A program made the position numbers and the translations under genes. A stretch of DNA of 17,673 nucleotides from assembly GCA_023430625.1 (NCBI GenBank), contig JAEZAA010000310.1, positions 1 to 17,673 on the forward strand, written 5' to 3'. Numbering within the stretch: position 1 is the stretch's first letter; each line of letters opens with the position of its first letter. Shown piece after piece: positions 7,428-15,522 of this stretch. Source of the DNA: Pseudomonadota bacterium. Its GTDB lineage: Bacteria > Pseudomonadota > Gammaproteobacteria > Pseudomonadales > Oleiphilaceae. A model generated the notes under the pieces. It made no database searches and was not told the origin of the DNA. It worked only from the letters and a program-made list of their open reading frames with translations.

Positions 7428-8266
7428 GCGAGTTTCTCCATGTTCGACAGGGGCGCACGTTCCATGTGGCTCCGGATTAGCTTCATGCGGTTGAGTTCAT
7501 CGCCGCTTACCATGGTGGGGGAGGGCAGTTCTGCAAGAGGGTGGGCTGCCCGGAGTGTCAGGAACTCGGACAGAATCTCCGAGTCTTCCAGTCCTAGCGA
7601 TAGCCCTTCCTCGAGATAATGCGAGGCAGCGGCAAAGGCGGTTTGGCCAGCCTTTTGACACCATCCCCAAACGAACCGCTCACAGTCCATCCGGGACAGA
7701 GTTTGCTCTTGGTGTTCAGTTAAGCAGGGCTCTCCCGTCTGTCTGCGCATGGAAACCTGCGGGGGATTGTGGACTGCTTGCCAGTACTTACCCTGGATCG
7801 ATTCCTCGGCCCAGGTGGCGCCATGCCAGGCAATTCCCTGTACAGGATTGAACCAGTTACGCAGATCCTCCGCAGTGCATGCCGGGAAGAAATAGCTCGC
7901 GACCCTAGGGTCGTAATACCGCAGTACCGCACGGCGAATTCCGTCGAAACGAACCAGTAATGCCCGGCGTAAAGATGCTAGAAGCTCTGGCTGCGAAGCG
8001 CTAGTTTGTAGAAGTAGCCCAGGCCACCTATCAGGCGTTTGCGTGAAGGACTGGTACAACTCCTGTTCCTGGGAGATCGGGATCAGCACAGGGCTCTGTG
8101 CCGAAAGCTCATGTAGTTGCGTATCCTGAAACAGAGGTACGAACACAGGGCTGGGCGAGCATTGGTAGAGCTGCTCACTCAGCTTGGGTGTGAAGTCCAG
8201 GAGCAGGTACGTTGACAACTCTGGCAACAATAGCGATTTCAACGTTGGCGGTGACTGCAACATCAT
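7424..8266 (-). CDS. DUF4123 T6SS effector adaptor/chaperone (VasW/Tap type)
   Basis: This 280-residue cytosolic protein is the expected loader of the effector onto VgrG. The DUF4123 part spans about residues 15-145 and includes the family-typical RYYDPRVASYFFP (116-128) and a Trp-containing segment after it (LRNWFNP). A helical C-terminal region (about 178-240, with the WGWCQKAG stretch) is probably the effector- or VgrG-binding lobe. It lies between vgrG (19-nt gap) and the effector (4-nt overlap), which is the standard place for a Tap/Tec or VasW protein; VasW is the partner of VasX. Two consecutive ATG codons start the gene at 8266 and 8263, and the ribosome binding site is weak (GAG), suggesting coupling to vgrG. 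I do not see any catalytic motif. Confidence 0.88.
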   Translation of the reverse strand: MMLQSPPTLKSLLLPELSTYLLLDFTPKLSEQLYQCSPSPVFVPLFQDTQLHELSAQSPVLIPISQEQELYQSFTQTPDRWPGLLLQTSASQPELLASLRRALLVRFDGIRRAVLRYYDPRVASYFFPACTAEDLRNWFNPVQGIAWHGATWAEESIQGKYWQAVHNPPQVSMRRQTGEPCLTEHQEQTLSRMDCERFVWGWCQKAGQTAFAAASHYLEEGLSLGLEDSEILSEFLTLRAAHPLAELPSPTMVSGDELNRMKLIRSHMERAPLSNMEKLA

Positions 8267-8285
8267 TTAAAACTCGTGCAACTGG

Positions 8286-10364
8286 CTAGCGGCATGCGCA
8301 ATTCGGTAGAGGACAGTCTTTCGGCGTCCCGCCCGGCGGCATCTGACATAGCTCTACCAGGGCCTGACTAGACAGGCTCGCCTGCTTTAGCTGATGGCCG
8401 ATAAACTCGATCTTCGGGATTGACTGGCTGGTCTGAGCCGGTGGCAATGCTTCCTGACCAGCTTTGGCTTCACCTAATTTGGCAGCCACCTCCGGCGCCT
8501 TCGGGCTCGCCGCCCCCGCAGCCCCCGCACTGGCCCCACCCGTCAAATTAATCACCGGCGCATTCACAGTCACCCCGGCAGGATTCAGCACGAGACTGCT
8601 GCCCCCCACCTTCAGCACCACTTCCATACCAGCGGCCAGTGCCGCCTTCATGCCGGCCTTGAGGTGAATACCTTGTCCGCTCTGCAAGTGGATGGCGGTG
8701 CTGGTCTTGAGATGCAGGGCCTGGCCGACATCCAGCGAATCTTGGCTGCTAATCTTCACCCGTCGCTCGCCCTGAACGGTTTCGTGCAGGGTGCCTTGCA
8801 GTGTCGTGATGCGGTCGCCGCCGATATGGGTATGGTTCTGGTTGCCGATGCTGGTCTTGCTATCCTGGGTCACGTGGATTTCCAGATCGCGGGCGCTGTG
8901 CACGGCGATCTTTTCTTGCCCGGCCAGGTCCTCCAGCATCAGTTCATGGCCGTCGCCACCGGCCAGGCTTTGGGAGCGCAGCAGAGTTCGGCTCTTGTGG
9001 TCGGGCAGTGGGTAGGGTGGCTTATTGGTGCCATGGTAGAGGGTGCCGGTGATCAGGGGGTGGTCCGGGTCGCCGTTTAAAAAGTCCACCATCACTTCCT
9101 GGCCAACTCGAGGCAGGGCGAGGCTACCCCAGAAGGCGCCGGCCCAGGCCTGAGACACGCGGATCCAGCAGGCATGTTTGGCGTCGCGGTCCCAATGGAA
9201 GCGGACCTGAACCTGGCCGTGCTCATTGGTGTAGATCGGTTCGCCGGGCGGGCCGATCACCACGGCGGTTTGAGGTTGAGCCATCGGCCGTGCATGGCGT
9301 TGAATCGGCCGGTATACCTGATCGCCAGGCAATACGCCGAACTCATTGTGGTAGGAGCTGCCTTCCGTGCCGGCGAACTCTTCCAGTACCTGGGGCTGGC
9401 GTCCCTGGTGGGTTGCCCAGGTGACGAAATAATCCCGGTTCAGATCGGCGCGCGGGTGCTGGGTTAACTGAAAGACGCCACCTGGCATGATGGTCGGAAC
9501 ATTGCTCTTGCCCGTCGCCGGCTGACGAGGAAGCTGGTAGGCATGCAGTTGATCCGAACTGCGGGTGTCGCCCACCGTCGGCTCATGGTAGCGGCCGGGC
9601 CAGCGATAGCTCGGCAGGCGCGCATCGGGGCCGCTGGCTTGAACGAACAGGCTGCGATTGGGCTTGTGGAAATCGTAGTCAGTGAGGGCCACGGCGTCGG
9701 TGACGGCGCTACGGCGCGTGACAAAGCTCTGGATGCAAGGCTCGCCCACCATGGCGGCATCCCCGCGCAGGGCAATCGCGTCCGGCTTGAGCGCACGAAA
9801 GGCCTGGCCATGATCGGCCAGCACCAGGACGTGGCGGTCCTCGAAGTGCTCGAAATGGTAGTGGATGCCTTCTTCTGTCAGCAGTCGCTCGATGAACTGA
9901 AGTTCGGACTCGTTGTACTGGACGCAGTAAGTGCGCGGTGGGTAGTCCCGGCTCAGCTCGAAGCGGTGAAAGGGCGCCTTGATCCCGGCCTCGTTCAGCA
10001 ACTGGCGGACAATGTCCGGCACGGACTGTTGCTGAAAAATGCGTACGTTGTGACGTAGGTCGAGCCAAGCCAGGCGTGGGGCAAGGGTGAGATGGTAATA
10101 GGTGAAGCGCTTGGAGGTAGCGCCTTGTCGGGCGCGCCGGATCGTGCCGTGCAGCAGCCGATGGGGCGCTCCATCGATGATCAGAAGACTATCACGGTTG
10201 ATGAGGTCATCGAGATCCAGATCGGGAACGGAGGCGACGACCTCAAGCTCAATCTGGTAAAGCTCGGACAGGGCTTCGTGGGCGCGGAATGCCAGAACCC
10301 GTAGTTCGGTGGGCCAATCGGCTACACGCAACCGGAACTGGGCGCGGTTGGCTGGCGTCGACAT
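8286..10364 (-). CDS. vgrG: type VI secretion spike protein VgrG
   Basis: This 692-residue TssI/VgrG trimer subunit forms the tip of the T6SS tube and carries effectors. The N-terminal gp27-like part spans about 1-350, including the YNESELQFIERLLTEEGIHY motif at 150-169. A gp5 OB-fold lies at about 370-450 with the hallmark GQVQVRFHWDRD (383-394) and WIRVSQAWAG (400-409). A repetitive beta-helix/DUF2345-like needle follows (about 455-610). An Ala/Pro-rich linker leads to a tail that ends with four cysteines (C673, C684, C689, C691). No enzymatic extension is evident, so it is a carrier rather than an evolved VgrG; the tail may contact the adaptor or cargo. The ATG has AAGGA 7 nt upstream. It is first in the four-part effector module, and no PAAR or T6SS structural gene is visible in the window. 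Confidence 0.96.
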   Translation of the reverse strand: MSTPANRAQFRLRVADWPTELRVLAFRAHEALSELYQIELEVVASVPDLDLDDLINRDSLLIIDGAPHRLLHGTIRRARQGATSKRFTYYHLTLAPRLAWLDLRHNVRIFQQQSVPDIVRQLLNEAGIKAPFHRFELSRDYPPRTYCVQYNESELQFIERLLTEEGIHYHFEHFEDRHVLVLADHGQAFRALKPDAIALRGDAAMVGEPCIQSFVTRRSAVTDAVALTDYDFHKPNRSLFVQASGPDARLPSYRWPGRYHEPTVGDTRSSDQLHAYQLPRQPATGKSNVPTIMPGGVFQLTQHPRADLNRDYFVTWATHQGRQPQVLEEFAGTEGSSYHNEFGVLPGDQVYRPIQRHARPMAQPQTAVVIGPPGEPIYTNEHGQVQVRFHWDRDAKHACWIRVSQAWAGAFWGSLALPRVGQEVMVDFLNGDPDHPLITGTLYHGTNKPPYPLPDHKSRTLLRSQSLAGGDGHELMLEDLAGQEKIAVHSARDLEIHVTQDSKTSIGNQNHTHIGGDRITTLQGTLHETVQGERRVKISSQDSLDVGQALHLKTSTAIHLQSGQGIHLKAGMKAALAAGMEVVLKVGGSSLVLNPAGVTVNAPVINLTGGASAGAAGAASPKAPEVAAKLGEAKAGQEALPPAQTSQSIPKIEFIGHQLKQASLSSQALVELCQMPPGGTPKDCPLPNCACR

Positions 10365-10391
10365 GATTACGTCCTTGTGATCAATGAATAA

Positions 10392-10412
10392 CCGGCTCTG
10401 CTCCTGAGCCGG
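10392..10412 (-). terminator. hairpin upstream of vgrG, possible gatCAB terminator
   Basis: CCGGCTC and GAGCCGG form a perfect 7-bp stem around a 7-nt loop. On the minus strand it is followed by TTATTCATT, a moderately U-rich but not canonical tract. It could end the gatCAB transcript or act as a leader hairpin of vgrG, about 27 nt before the start codon. A second GC-rich stem (GCCCC/GGGGC, 10427-10443) lies just upstream. Confidence 0.4.
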
Positions 10413-10417
10413 GCGCT

Positions 10418-10423
10418 ATTATA
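10418..10423 (-). promoter_or_regulatory. possible -10 element for the vgrG operon
   Basis: A perfect TATAAT on the minus strand lies about 54 nt before the vgrG start. No good -35 hexamer is found at 16-18 nt spacing (TATGCC at 17 nt), so this is a candidate only. Transcription from here would pass through the hairpin at 10392-10412. Confidence 0.3.
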
Positions 10424-10509
10424 ACGGCCCCTGGGGGAGGGGCATAGACTGGATTGGCCGCTGTATCGACAGGATCACGCGAGGCTATCCCTAGCCTTCA
10501 CGTTTGTCC

Positions 10510-11955
10510 TTAGCCTTCGAGTTTGCGCTTCAGCACATCATTTACCTGCTGCGGATTGGCCTTGCCCTGGGAGGCTTTCATGGCCTGCCCGACGAAGAAG
10601 CCGATCAGCTTCTTGCGCTTGTCTTCGTCGGCGGCGCGGTATTGCTCCACCTGGCCCGCATTCTTGGCGATGATGTCGTCGATGACGGCTTCGATGGCAC
10701 CGGTGTCGGTGACCTGCTTCAGGCCCTTGTTCTCGATGATGGCGTCAGCCGTGCCTTCGCCGTTCCACATGGCATCGAACACCTGCTTGGCGATCTTGCC
10801 GGAGATGGTGTTGTCGCGAATACGCTGGATCAGCTGCCCCAACTGCTCAGCCGCAATTGGGCTTTGCTCGATCTCCAGGTTGTTCTGGTTGAGGTACTTG
10901 GACAGTTCCACCATCACCCAGTTGGCCGCCAGTTTGGCATCACCCGCCACTTGGGCGGTCTGCTCGAAGTAATCGGCCATGGCACGGGAAGACGACAGGA
11001 CACCGGCATCGTAGCTGCTCAGGCCATATTGGTCGGAAAAACGCTGGCGTTTTTGCTCCGGCAGTTCGGGCAGGGAATCGCGCACTTGATTGATGAAATC
11101 ATCCTCGATCACCACCGGCAGCAGGTCCGGGTCCGGGAAGTAGCGGTAATCGTTGGCGAACTCCTTGCTGCGCATGGAGCGGGTTTCGTTCTTGTCGGGA
11201 TCGTACAGGCGGGTTTCCTGTACTACGCGGCCACCGTCCTCGATGATGTCGATCTGACGCTGGATTTCGCAGTTAATGGCGCGCTCCACGAAGCGGAATG
11301 AGTTGACGTTCTTGATCTCGGTGCGGGTGCCGAACTCGCTTTGGCCTTTCGGGCGGATCGAGACGTTACAGTCGCAGCGCATGGAGCCTTCGGCCATGTT
11401 GCCGTCGCAGATCCCCAGGTAGGTGACGATGGCGTGAATCTTCCGCAGGTAGGCCACGGCTTCCTTGGCACTTCGGATGTCCGGCTCGGAGACGATTTCC
11501 AGCAGCGGGGTACCGGCACGGTTGAGGTCGATGCCGGTCATGCCGTGGAAGTCTTCGTGCAGTGACTTGCCCGCGTCTTCTTCCAGATGGGCGCGGGTCA
11601 CGCCGATGGTTTTCTCAACACCCTCTTCCAGCTGGATCGTGACCTGACCTTTGCCCACGATGGGCGACTCAAACTGGCTGGTCTGGTAGCCCTTGGGTAG
11701 GTCCGGGTAGAAGTAGTTCTTACGGTCGAACACCGAGCGCTTGCCGATCTCGGCATCGATGGCCAGGCCGAACATGACCGCCATGCGCACCGCTTCCTGG
11801 TTCAGCACCGGTAGCATACCGGGCATGGCCAGATCGACCGCGCAGGCCTGGGTGTTGGGTTCGGCGCCAAAGTTGGTGCTGGCGCCGGAAAAAATCTTGG
11901 ATCTGGTGGCAAGCTGGGCGTGGATTTCCAGGCCGATGACCGTTTCCCATTCCAT
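10510..11955 (-). CDS. gatB: Asp-tRNA(Asn)/Glu-tRNA(Gln) amidotransferase subunit B
   Basis: This is the tRNA-binding and kinase subunit of GatCAB. It phosphorylates the Asp or Glu of misacylated Asp-tRNA(Asn) or Glu-tRNA(Gln) and transfers ammonia from GatA. The 481-residue protein starts MEWETVIGLEIHAQL, the classical family opening, and contains KNYFYPDLPKGYQTSQ and the GDCN-type segment around RCDCNVSIRP in the cradle domain. The C-terminal 150 residues form the YqeY-like tRNA-binding tail. ATG at 11955 is preferred over an in-frame GTG at 11967, because GAGGTG sits 9 nt before the ATG and overlaps the GTG. Last gene of the gatC-gatA-gatB operon, 50 nt after gatA. Confidence 0.97.
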   Translation of the reverse strand: MEWETVIGLEIHAQLATRSKIFSGASTNFGAEPNTQACAVDLAMPGMLPVLNQEAVRMAVMFGLAIDAEIGKRSVFDRKNYFYPDLPKGYQTSQFESPIVGKGQVTIQLEEGVEKTIGVTRAHLEEDAGKSLHEDFHGMTGIDLNRAGTPLLEIVSEPDIRSAKEAVAYLRKIHAIVTYLGICDGNMAEGSMRCDCNVSIRPKGQSEFGTRTEIKNVNSFRFVERAINCEIQRQIDIIEDGGRVVQETRLYDPDKNETRSMRSKEFANDYRYFPDPDLLPVVIEDDFINQVRDSLPELPEQKRQRFSDQYGLSSYDAGVLSSSRAMADYFEQTAQVAGDAKLAANWVMVELSKYLNQNNLEIEQSPIAAEQLGQLIQRIRDNTISGKIAKQVFDAMWNGEGTADAIIENKGLKQVTDTGAIEAVIDDIIAKNAGQVEQYRAADEDKRKKLIGFFVGQAMKASQGKANPQQVNDVLKRKLEG

Positions 11956-12005
11956 TTTGTCGTTCACCTCATCAATCGGTTAAGTCAGCGTGCATCAGTG
12001 ATGGA

Positions 12006-13463
12006 TCAGACGGACACGCCGCCGGGGGCAAGCTGGTGCCACTCGGTGCGACTCTGGTACTGATGAGCAGTGTTCAACAGGCGCGCTTCTTCAAAGTAAT
12101 TACCGATGAGCTGGAGCCCCGCCGGAAGTCCATTCACCAGACCCGCCGGCATGGACAGGGCGGGCAGGCCCGCCAGGTTGACCGGAATGGTGTAGAGGTC
12201 TTCCAGGTACATGGCGACCGGATCGGTCCGCTTGGCGTTCAGGCCAAAGGCCGCGCTGGGGGTGGTGGGGCCGGCGATCACGTCCACGGACTCAAAGGCG
12301 CGGGCGAAGTCGCCGCGAATCAGGCGGCGAATCTGCTGGGCCTTGCGGTAATAGGCATCATAGTAACCGGCGGACAGGGCATAGGTGCCCACCAGAATCC
12401 GGCGTTTGACCTCGTCGCCGAAACCTTCGGCGCGGGAGCGCAGGTACAGGTCGTCGAGGTTCTGCGGATTCTCGCAGCGATAGCCATAGCGCACGCCGTC
12501 GAAGCGGGACAGGTTGGTGGAGGCTTCCGCAGGTGCAATGACGTAATAAGCCGGTACTGCGAGGGCGGTGTTCGGCAGGCTGATTTCCTTGACCTCCACA
12601 CCCAATGCCTCCAGTTCGCGAATGCCGGCCATGATCAGGTCACCCATGGGGCCTTCCAACTGTGGACCGAAGAACTCCTTCGGCAGGCCGATGCGCAGGC
12701 CTTGCAACGATTGGTTCAGGCTGGCCCGGTAATCCGGCACTTCACGGGCATCGCTGGTGGAGTCCTGGGGATCGAAGCCGGCCATGGCCTGCAACATCAA
12801 TGCGGCATCCTCGGCGGTGCGGGCCATGGGGCCGCCCTGGTCGAGGCTGGAGGCAAAGGCGATCATGCCCAGGCGGGACACCCGGCCGTAGGTGGGCTTC
12901 AATCCGGTCAGGCCACAGTAGCCCGCGGGCTGACGGATGGAGCCGCCGGTGTCACTGCCGGTGGCAAAGGGAGCCAGGCGTGCGGCGACGGCGGCCGCGG
13001 AGCCACCGGATGAACCACCGGGTACATGGTCCAGGTTCCAGGGATTCTTCACCGCGCCAAAATAGCTGCTCTCGTTGGAGGAGCCCATGGCGAACTCGTC
13101 CATGTTGGTTTTGCCCAGGCAGACAGCGCCGGCGTCGCTCAGTTTGCGGGCGACCGTGCTGTCATAAGGCGGGATAAAATTTTCCAGCATGCGCGAGGCG
13201 CAGGTGGTTTTGACGCCCTGGGTGCAGAAGATGTCCTTGTGGGCAAAGGGCACGCCGGTCAGCGGTCCGGCCTGACCCGCGGCGCGGCGTTCGTCCGCCG
13301 CATGGGCCTGGGCCAGAGCCTGTTCTTCCGACACCGTGATGAAACTGTTCAGGGAGGTGTCGATCTGCTTAATGCGTTGCAGGAAGGCGCGGGTGACCTC
13401 GACGCTGGAATAGGTCCCGGCTTGGAGGTCCTGGGAGATTTCGGCAGCCGTTTTGGTGTGCAT
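12006..13463 (-). CDS. gatA: Asp-tRNA(Asn)/Glu-tRNA(Gln) amidotransferase subunit A
   Basis: This is the glutaminase subunit of GatCAB, 485 residues, of the amidase-signature family. It hydrolyses glutamine and passes ammonia to GatB. The Ser-cisSer-Lys triad is visible: Lys-76 in PFAHKD, the cis-Ser at 151 in GGSSGGS, and the nucleophile Ser-175 in GSDTGGSIRQPA. Spacing equals that of characterised GatA proteins. The length is normal and no frameshift is seen. The ATG at 13463 has only a weak Shine-Dalgarno (CGGA), and the gene lies 103 nt after gatC in the same operon. Presence of gatCAB implies that this organism makes Asn-tRNA and/or Gln-tRNA at least partly by the indirect route. Confidence 0.97.
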   Translation of the reverse strand: MHTKTAAEISQDLQAGTYSSVEVTRAFLQRIKQIDTSLNSFITVSEEQALAQAHAADERRAAGQAGPLTGVPFAHKDIFCTQGVKTTCASRMLENFIPPYDSTVARKLSDAGAVCLGKTNMDEFAMGSSNESSYFGAVKNPWNLDHVPGGSSGGSAAAVAARLAPFATGSDTGGSIRQPAGYCGLTGLKPTYGRVSRLGMIAFASSLDQGGPMARTAEDAALMLQAMAGFDPQDSTSDAREVPDYRASLNQSLQGLRIGLPKEFFGPQLEGPMGDLIMAGIRELEALGVEVKEISLPNTALAVPAYYVIAPAEASTNLSRFDGVRYGYRCENPQNLDDLYLRSRAEGFGDEVKRRILVGTYALSAGYYDAYYRKAQQIRRLIRGDFARAFESVDVIAGPTTPSAAFGLNAKRTDPVAMYLEDLYTIPVNLAGLPALSMPAGLVNGLPAGLQLIGNYFEEARLLNTAHQYQSRTEWHQLAPGGVSV

Positions 13464-13527
13464 AGTCGTCCGATGTTCGTTGGGTTGGCCGGTGCTTGGT
13501 CCGGTGAATTAATAGAGGCGATACTCT

Positions 13528-13564
13528 CTGGCTGGTGCGGTTCGTTCGATCCGCCACTTGCCAG
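13528..13564 (-). other. imperfect hairpin in the gatC-gatA spacer
   Basis: CTGGC pairs with GCCAG, and inner GTG/CAC and CGG/CCG pairs leave small internal loops and a 10-nt apical loop. It lies directly after the gatC stop. There is no U-tract, so it is not a classical terminator; it may stabilise or separate the gatC and gatA parts of the message. Confidence 0.3.
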
Positions 13565-13566
13565 GG

Positions 13567-13854
13567 TTACTCGATGACCTTGGGTACCAGGTACAGACCG
13601 GCTTCGGTGGCCGGCGCGATGGCCTGGAACCGGTCCCGCTGGTTCGGCTCGGTGACTTCATCCGCACGCAGGCGCTGGACCATGTCCAGAGGGTTTGACA
13701 GCGGCTCGACACCTTCGGTGGAGACTGCACCCATCTGGTCAACCAGATTGAGGATCCGGCTCAGGTCCGCGGTCACTTTGTCCAGCTCGCTCTCGGTGAC
13801 CTGAATGCGTGCCAGATAGGCAATTTTCTCGACGTCGCCACGCTCGATAGACAC
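13567..13854 (-). CDS. gatC: Asp-tRNA(Asn)/Glu-tRNA(Gln) amidotransferase subunit C
   Basis: This 95-residue belt subunit wraps GatA and GatB and stabilises the complex. It has the typical GatC opening (DVEKIAYLARIQV) and the conserved PLSNPLDMVQRLRADEV stretch in the middle. The frame is open further upstream, but the GTG at 13854 is chosen: it gives the usual family length and has GGAG 8 nt upstream, whereas an upstream ATG start would add about 31 residues of non-family sequence. First gene of gatCAB. Confidence 0.95.
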   Translation of the reverse strand: MSIERGDVEKIAYLARIQVTESELDKVTADLSRILNLVDQMGAVSTEGVEPLSNPLDMVQRLRADEVTEPNQRDRFQAIAPATEAGLYLVPKVIE

Positions 13855-14350
13855 TTGGCGTTCTCCGTGACTTAGATGGCTAAAATTTAACGCGCGGGCC
13901 TGTATGGGCAGTTGCACACTTTGCAGTAGAACAATCCTTTGGGACAAAGGCTTAGAAAGCGCTCGAACCTTGCGGAAACCCGGCGGAAGTGGAAAAAAAT
14001 CGACTATACTATGGCCTGCCGGAATTGTGTAGCATGGCGCGCCGTCTCCAGCTGGCGCCAGGTTGTCATGCCGCTATTCGTCTGTCGCGGGCGTAACCTG
14101 TGTCCCGACTTATTGCGTATGGTTCCGGGTTCAAGGGGTCGGCGGGTCGTTTGCAGCCGACAGCAGCCTTGTAAGCAGCGTGGAATCGGGTATTGCGTAC
14201 CCAATTGTTCCTTGCTCTATTCAGGGGGCATTGCTAAAGTTGCCGCAGCCAAAATGGTCCTTTCGCAATTCGGTTGTCGCCGCCGCACAAGCCTCCTCGC
14301 GCCGCCGGGCTGCGCCGAATTCCACAGTTTTGATTGGGTTGAACCATTAA
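13855..14350. other. divergent gatC/mreB intergenic region (496 bp, no gene seen)
   Basis: I see no convincing coding sequence here. The region must hold the promoters for gatCAB (minus) and mreB (plus). It contains an A-run followed by TATACT at 14005 and a perfect 6-bp stem GTCGGC/GCCGAC at 14138-14161 with a 12-nt loop. For gatC I find only weak, badly spaced promoter-like hexamers. The plus-strand leader of mreB would be about 330 nt if transcription starts near 14017. Confidence 0.7.
14005..14010 (+). promoter_or_regulatory. possible -10 element for mreB
   Basis: TATACT follows an A7 run and faces mreB. The -35 position (17-nt spacer) is not consensus. It is the best plus-strand -10 match I found in the intergenic region and would give mreB a long untranslated leader. 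Confidence 0.35.
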
Positions 14351-15388
14351 ATGTTTAAAAAGATCCGTGGTCTGTTTTCCAGTGACCTCTCCATCGACCT
14401 GGGCACCGCTAATACCCTTATCTATGTTCGTGACCGTGGCATTGTGCTGAATGAGCCGTCAGTGGTCGCTATTCGTAACCACGCTTCCCAGAAGAGCGTG
14501 GCGGCAGTCGGTGCCGAGGCCAAGCGCATGCTGGGTCGGACACCCGGTAACATCACGGCAATCCGGCCCATGAAAGACGGCGTGATCGCCGATTTCGTCG
14601 TGACCGAAAAAATGCTCCAGCACTTTATTCACAAGGTGCATGAAAACAGCTTTATCACGCCGAGCCCTCGGGTACTGGTGTGCGTGCCGAGCAAGTCGAC
14701 CCAGGTCGAGCGCAAGGCGATTCGCGAATCGGCGCTGGGCGCAGGTGCCCGCGAAGTATTCCTGATCGAAGAGCCGATGGCGTCTGCCATTGGCGCGGGC
14801 CTGCCGGTGGAAGAAGCCAGTGGCTCCATGGTGGTGGACATCGGCGGTGGTACCACCGAGATCGCCATCATCTCCCTGAACGGGATCGTCTATGCCGAGT
14901 CCGTTCGGATCGGCGGCGACAAGTTCGACGAAGCCATCGTGACTTATGTTCGTCGCAACTATGGCAGCCTGATCGGCGACGCGACGGCGGAGCGGATCAA
15001 GCAAGAAATTGGTTGTGCCTTCGAAGGCCTGGAGCTGCGCGAAATCGATGTGCGCGGACGTAACCTGGCGGAAGGCGTACCCCGTGCCTTTACCCTCAAC
15101 AGCGAGGAAATCCTGGAGGCATTGCAGGAATCCCTGGCGGCCATCGTGCAAGCGGTGAAGAGCGCATTGGAACAATCCCCGCCCGAGCTGGCGTCTGACA
15201 TCGCCGAGCGCGGTATCGTCCTGACCGGTGGTGGCGCCCTGTTGCGCGGTATCGATCGCCTGATCAGTGAAGAAACCGGCCTGCCGGTCATCGTGGCGGA
15301 CGATCCCTTGACCTGCGTGGCGCGCGGCGGCGGTCGAGCCCTGGAACTGATCGACCAGGGTGGCAGCGGCCTGTTCCCGGTCGAATAA
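14351..15388 (+). CDS. mreB: rod shape-determining actin homologue MreB
   Basis: This 345-residue bacterial actin forms membrane-associated filaments that guide the elongasome and lateral wall synthesis. The amphipathic N-terminus MFKKIRGLFSSD anchors it to the membrane. The ATP-binding motifs are present: phosphate 1 SIDLGTANT (14-22), phosphate 2 VVDIGGGTTEIAI (161-173) and the adenosine motif LTGGGALLRG (291-300). The sequence is full length with no broken motif. The ATG has only a weak ribosome binding site (GGTTGAA). It is first in mreBCD-maf and is followed by an intrinsic terminator, so it is likely made in excess over MreC and MreD. Confidence 0.98.
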   Translation: MFKKIRGLFSSDLSIDLGTANTLIYVRDRGIVLNEPSVVAIRNHASQKSVAAVGAEAKRMLGRTPGNITAIRPMKDGVIADFVVTEKMLQHFIHKVHENSFITPSPRVLVCVPSKSTQVERKAIRESALGAGAREVFLIEEPMASAIGAGLPVEEASGSMVVDIGGGTTEIAIISLNGIVYAESVRIGGDKFDEAIVTYVRRNYGSLIGDATAERIKQEIGCAFEGLELREIDVRGRNLAEGVPRAFTLNSEEILEALQESLAAIVQAVKSALEQSPPELASDIAERGIVLTGGGALLRGIDRLISEETGLPVIVADDPLTCVARGGGRALELIDQGGSGLFPVE

Positions 15389-15425
15389 GCATTTCCGGCG
15401 TCTCATTCAGTCGGTATTGAATATG

Positions 15426-15475
15426 AGGGTCCCGCAGAGGTCTCGTACAGGGAACTTTGCCTCGGACCCTTTTTT
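15426..15475 (+). terminator. intrinsic terminator between mreB and mreC
   Basis: AGGGTCC (15426-15432) pairs with GGACCCT (15464-15470); an inner GAGG/CCTC pairing extends the stem across a 4-nt bulge. A run of six T follows (15470-15475). This is a strong intrinsic terminator shape. Since no clear mreC promoter is visible in the remaining 45 bp, mreCDmaf probably depends on read-through. Confidence 0.75.
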
Positions 15476-15495
15476 GCGTTCACGCCCCTGTTGGA

Positions 15496-15522
15496 CCCTG
15501 ATCTCAGGGAGGGTAGGCCATT
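15496..15522 (+). promoter_or_regulatory. mreC ribosome binding site with an ATT start and overlapping hairpin
   Basis: AGGGAGGG (15506-15513) contains GGAGG, 7 nt before ATT at 15520, and is 22 nt before the GTG at 15535. CCCTG (15496-15500) can pair with CAGGG (15505-15509) across ATCT, which would partly cover the Shine-Dalgarno. Confidence 0.55.

Noticed and set aside
12036..13013. Long open frame opposite gatA, and similar ones opposite gatB, mreB, mreC and vgrG
   Set aside because: They mirror strongly conserved genes in GC-biased codons, have no family resemblance or ribosome binding sites, and are low-complexity Gly/Ala/Arg-rich translations.
13931..13941. ACAATCCTTTG recurring near gatC, also at 461, 1611 and 2761
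   Set aside because: The three left-hand occurrences are explained by the tandem repeat; the single one near gatC has no further shared sequence and is probably chance.
13855..13947. Longer gatC starting from an ATG at 13947
   Set aside because: The extension lacks family resemblance and the GTG at 13854 has a good Shine-Dalgarno and gives the normal length.
14101..14175. GGTTCAA-like element in the mreB leader as a tRNA fragment
   Set aside because: No acceptor stem, anticodon arm or proper T-arm pairing could be formed around it.
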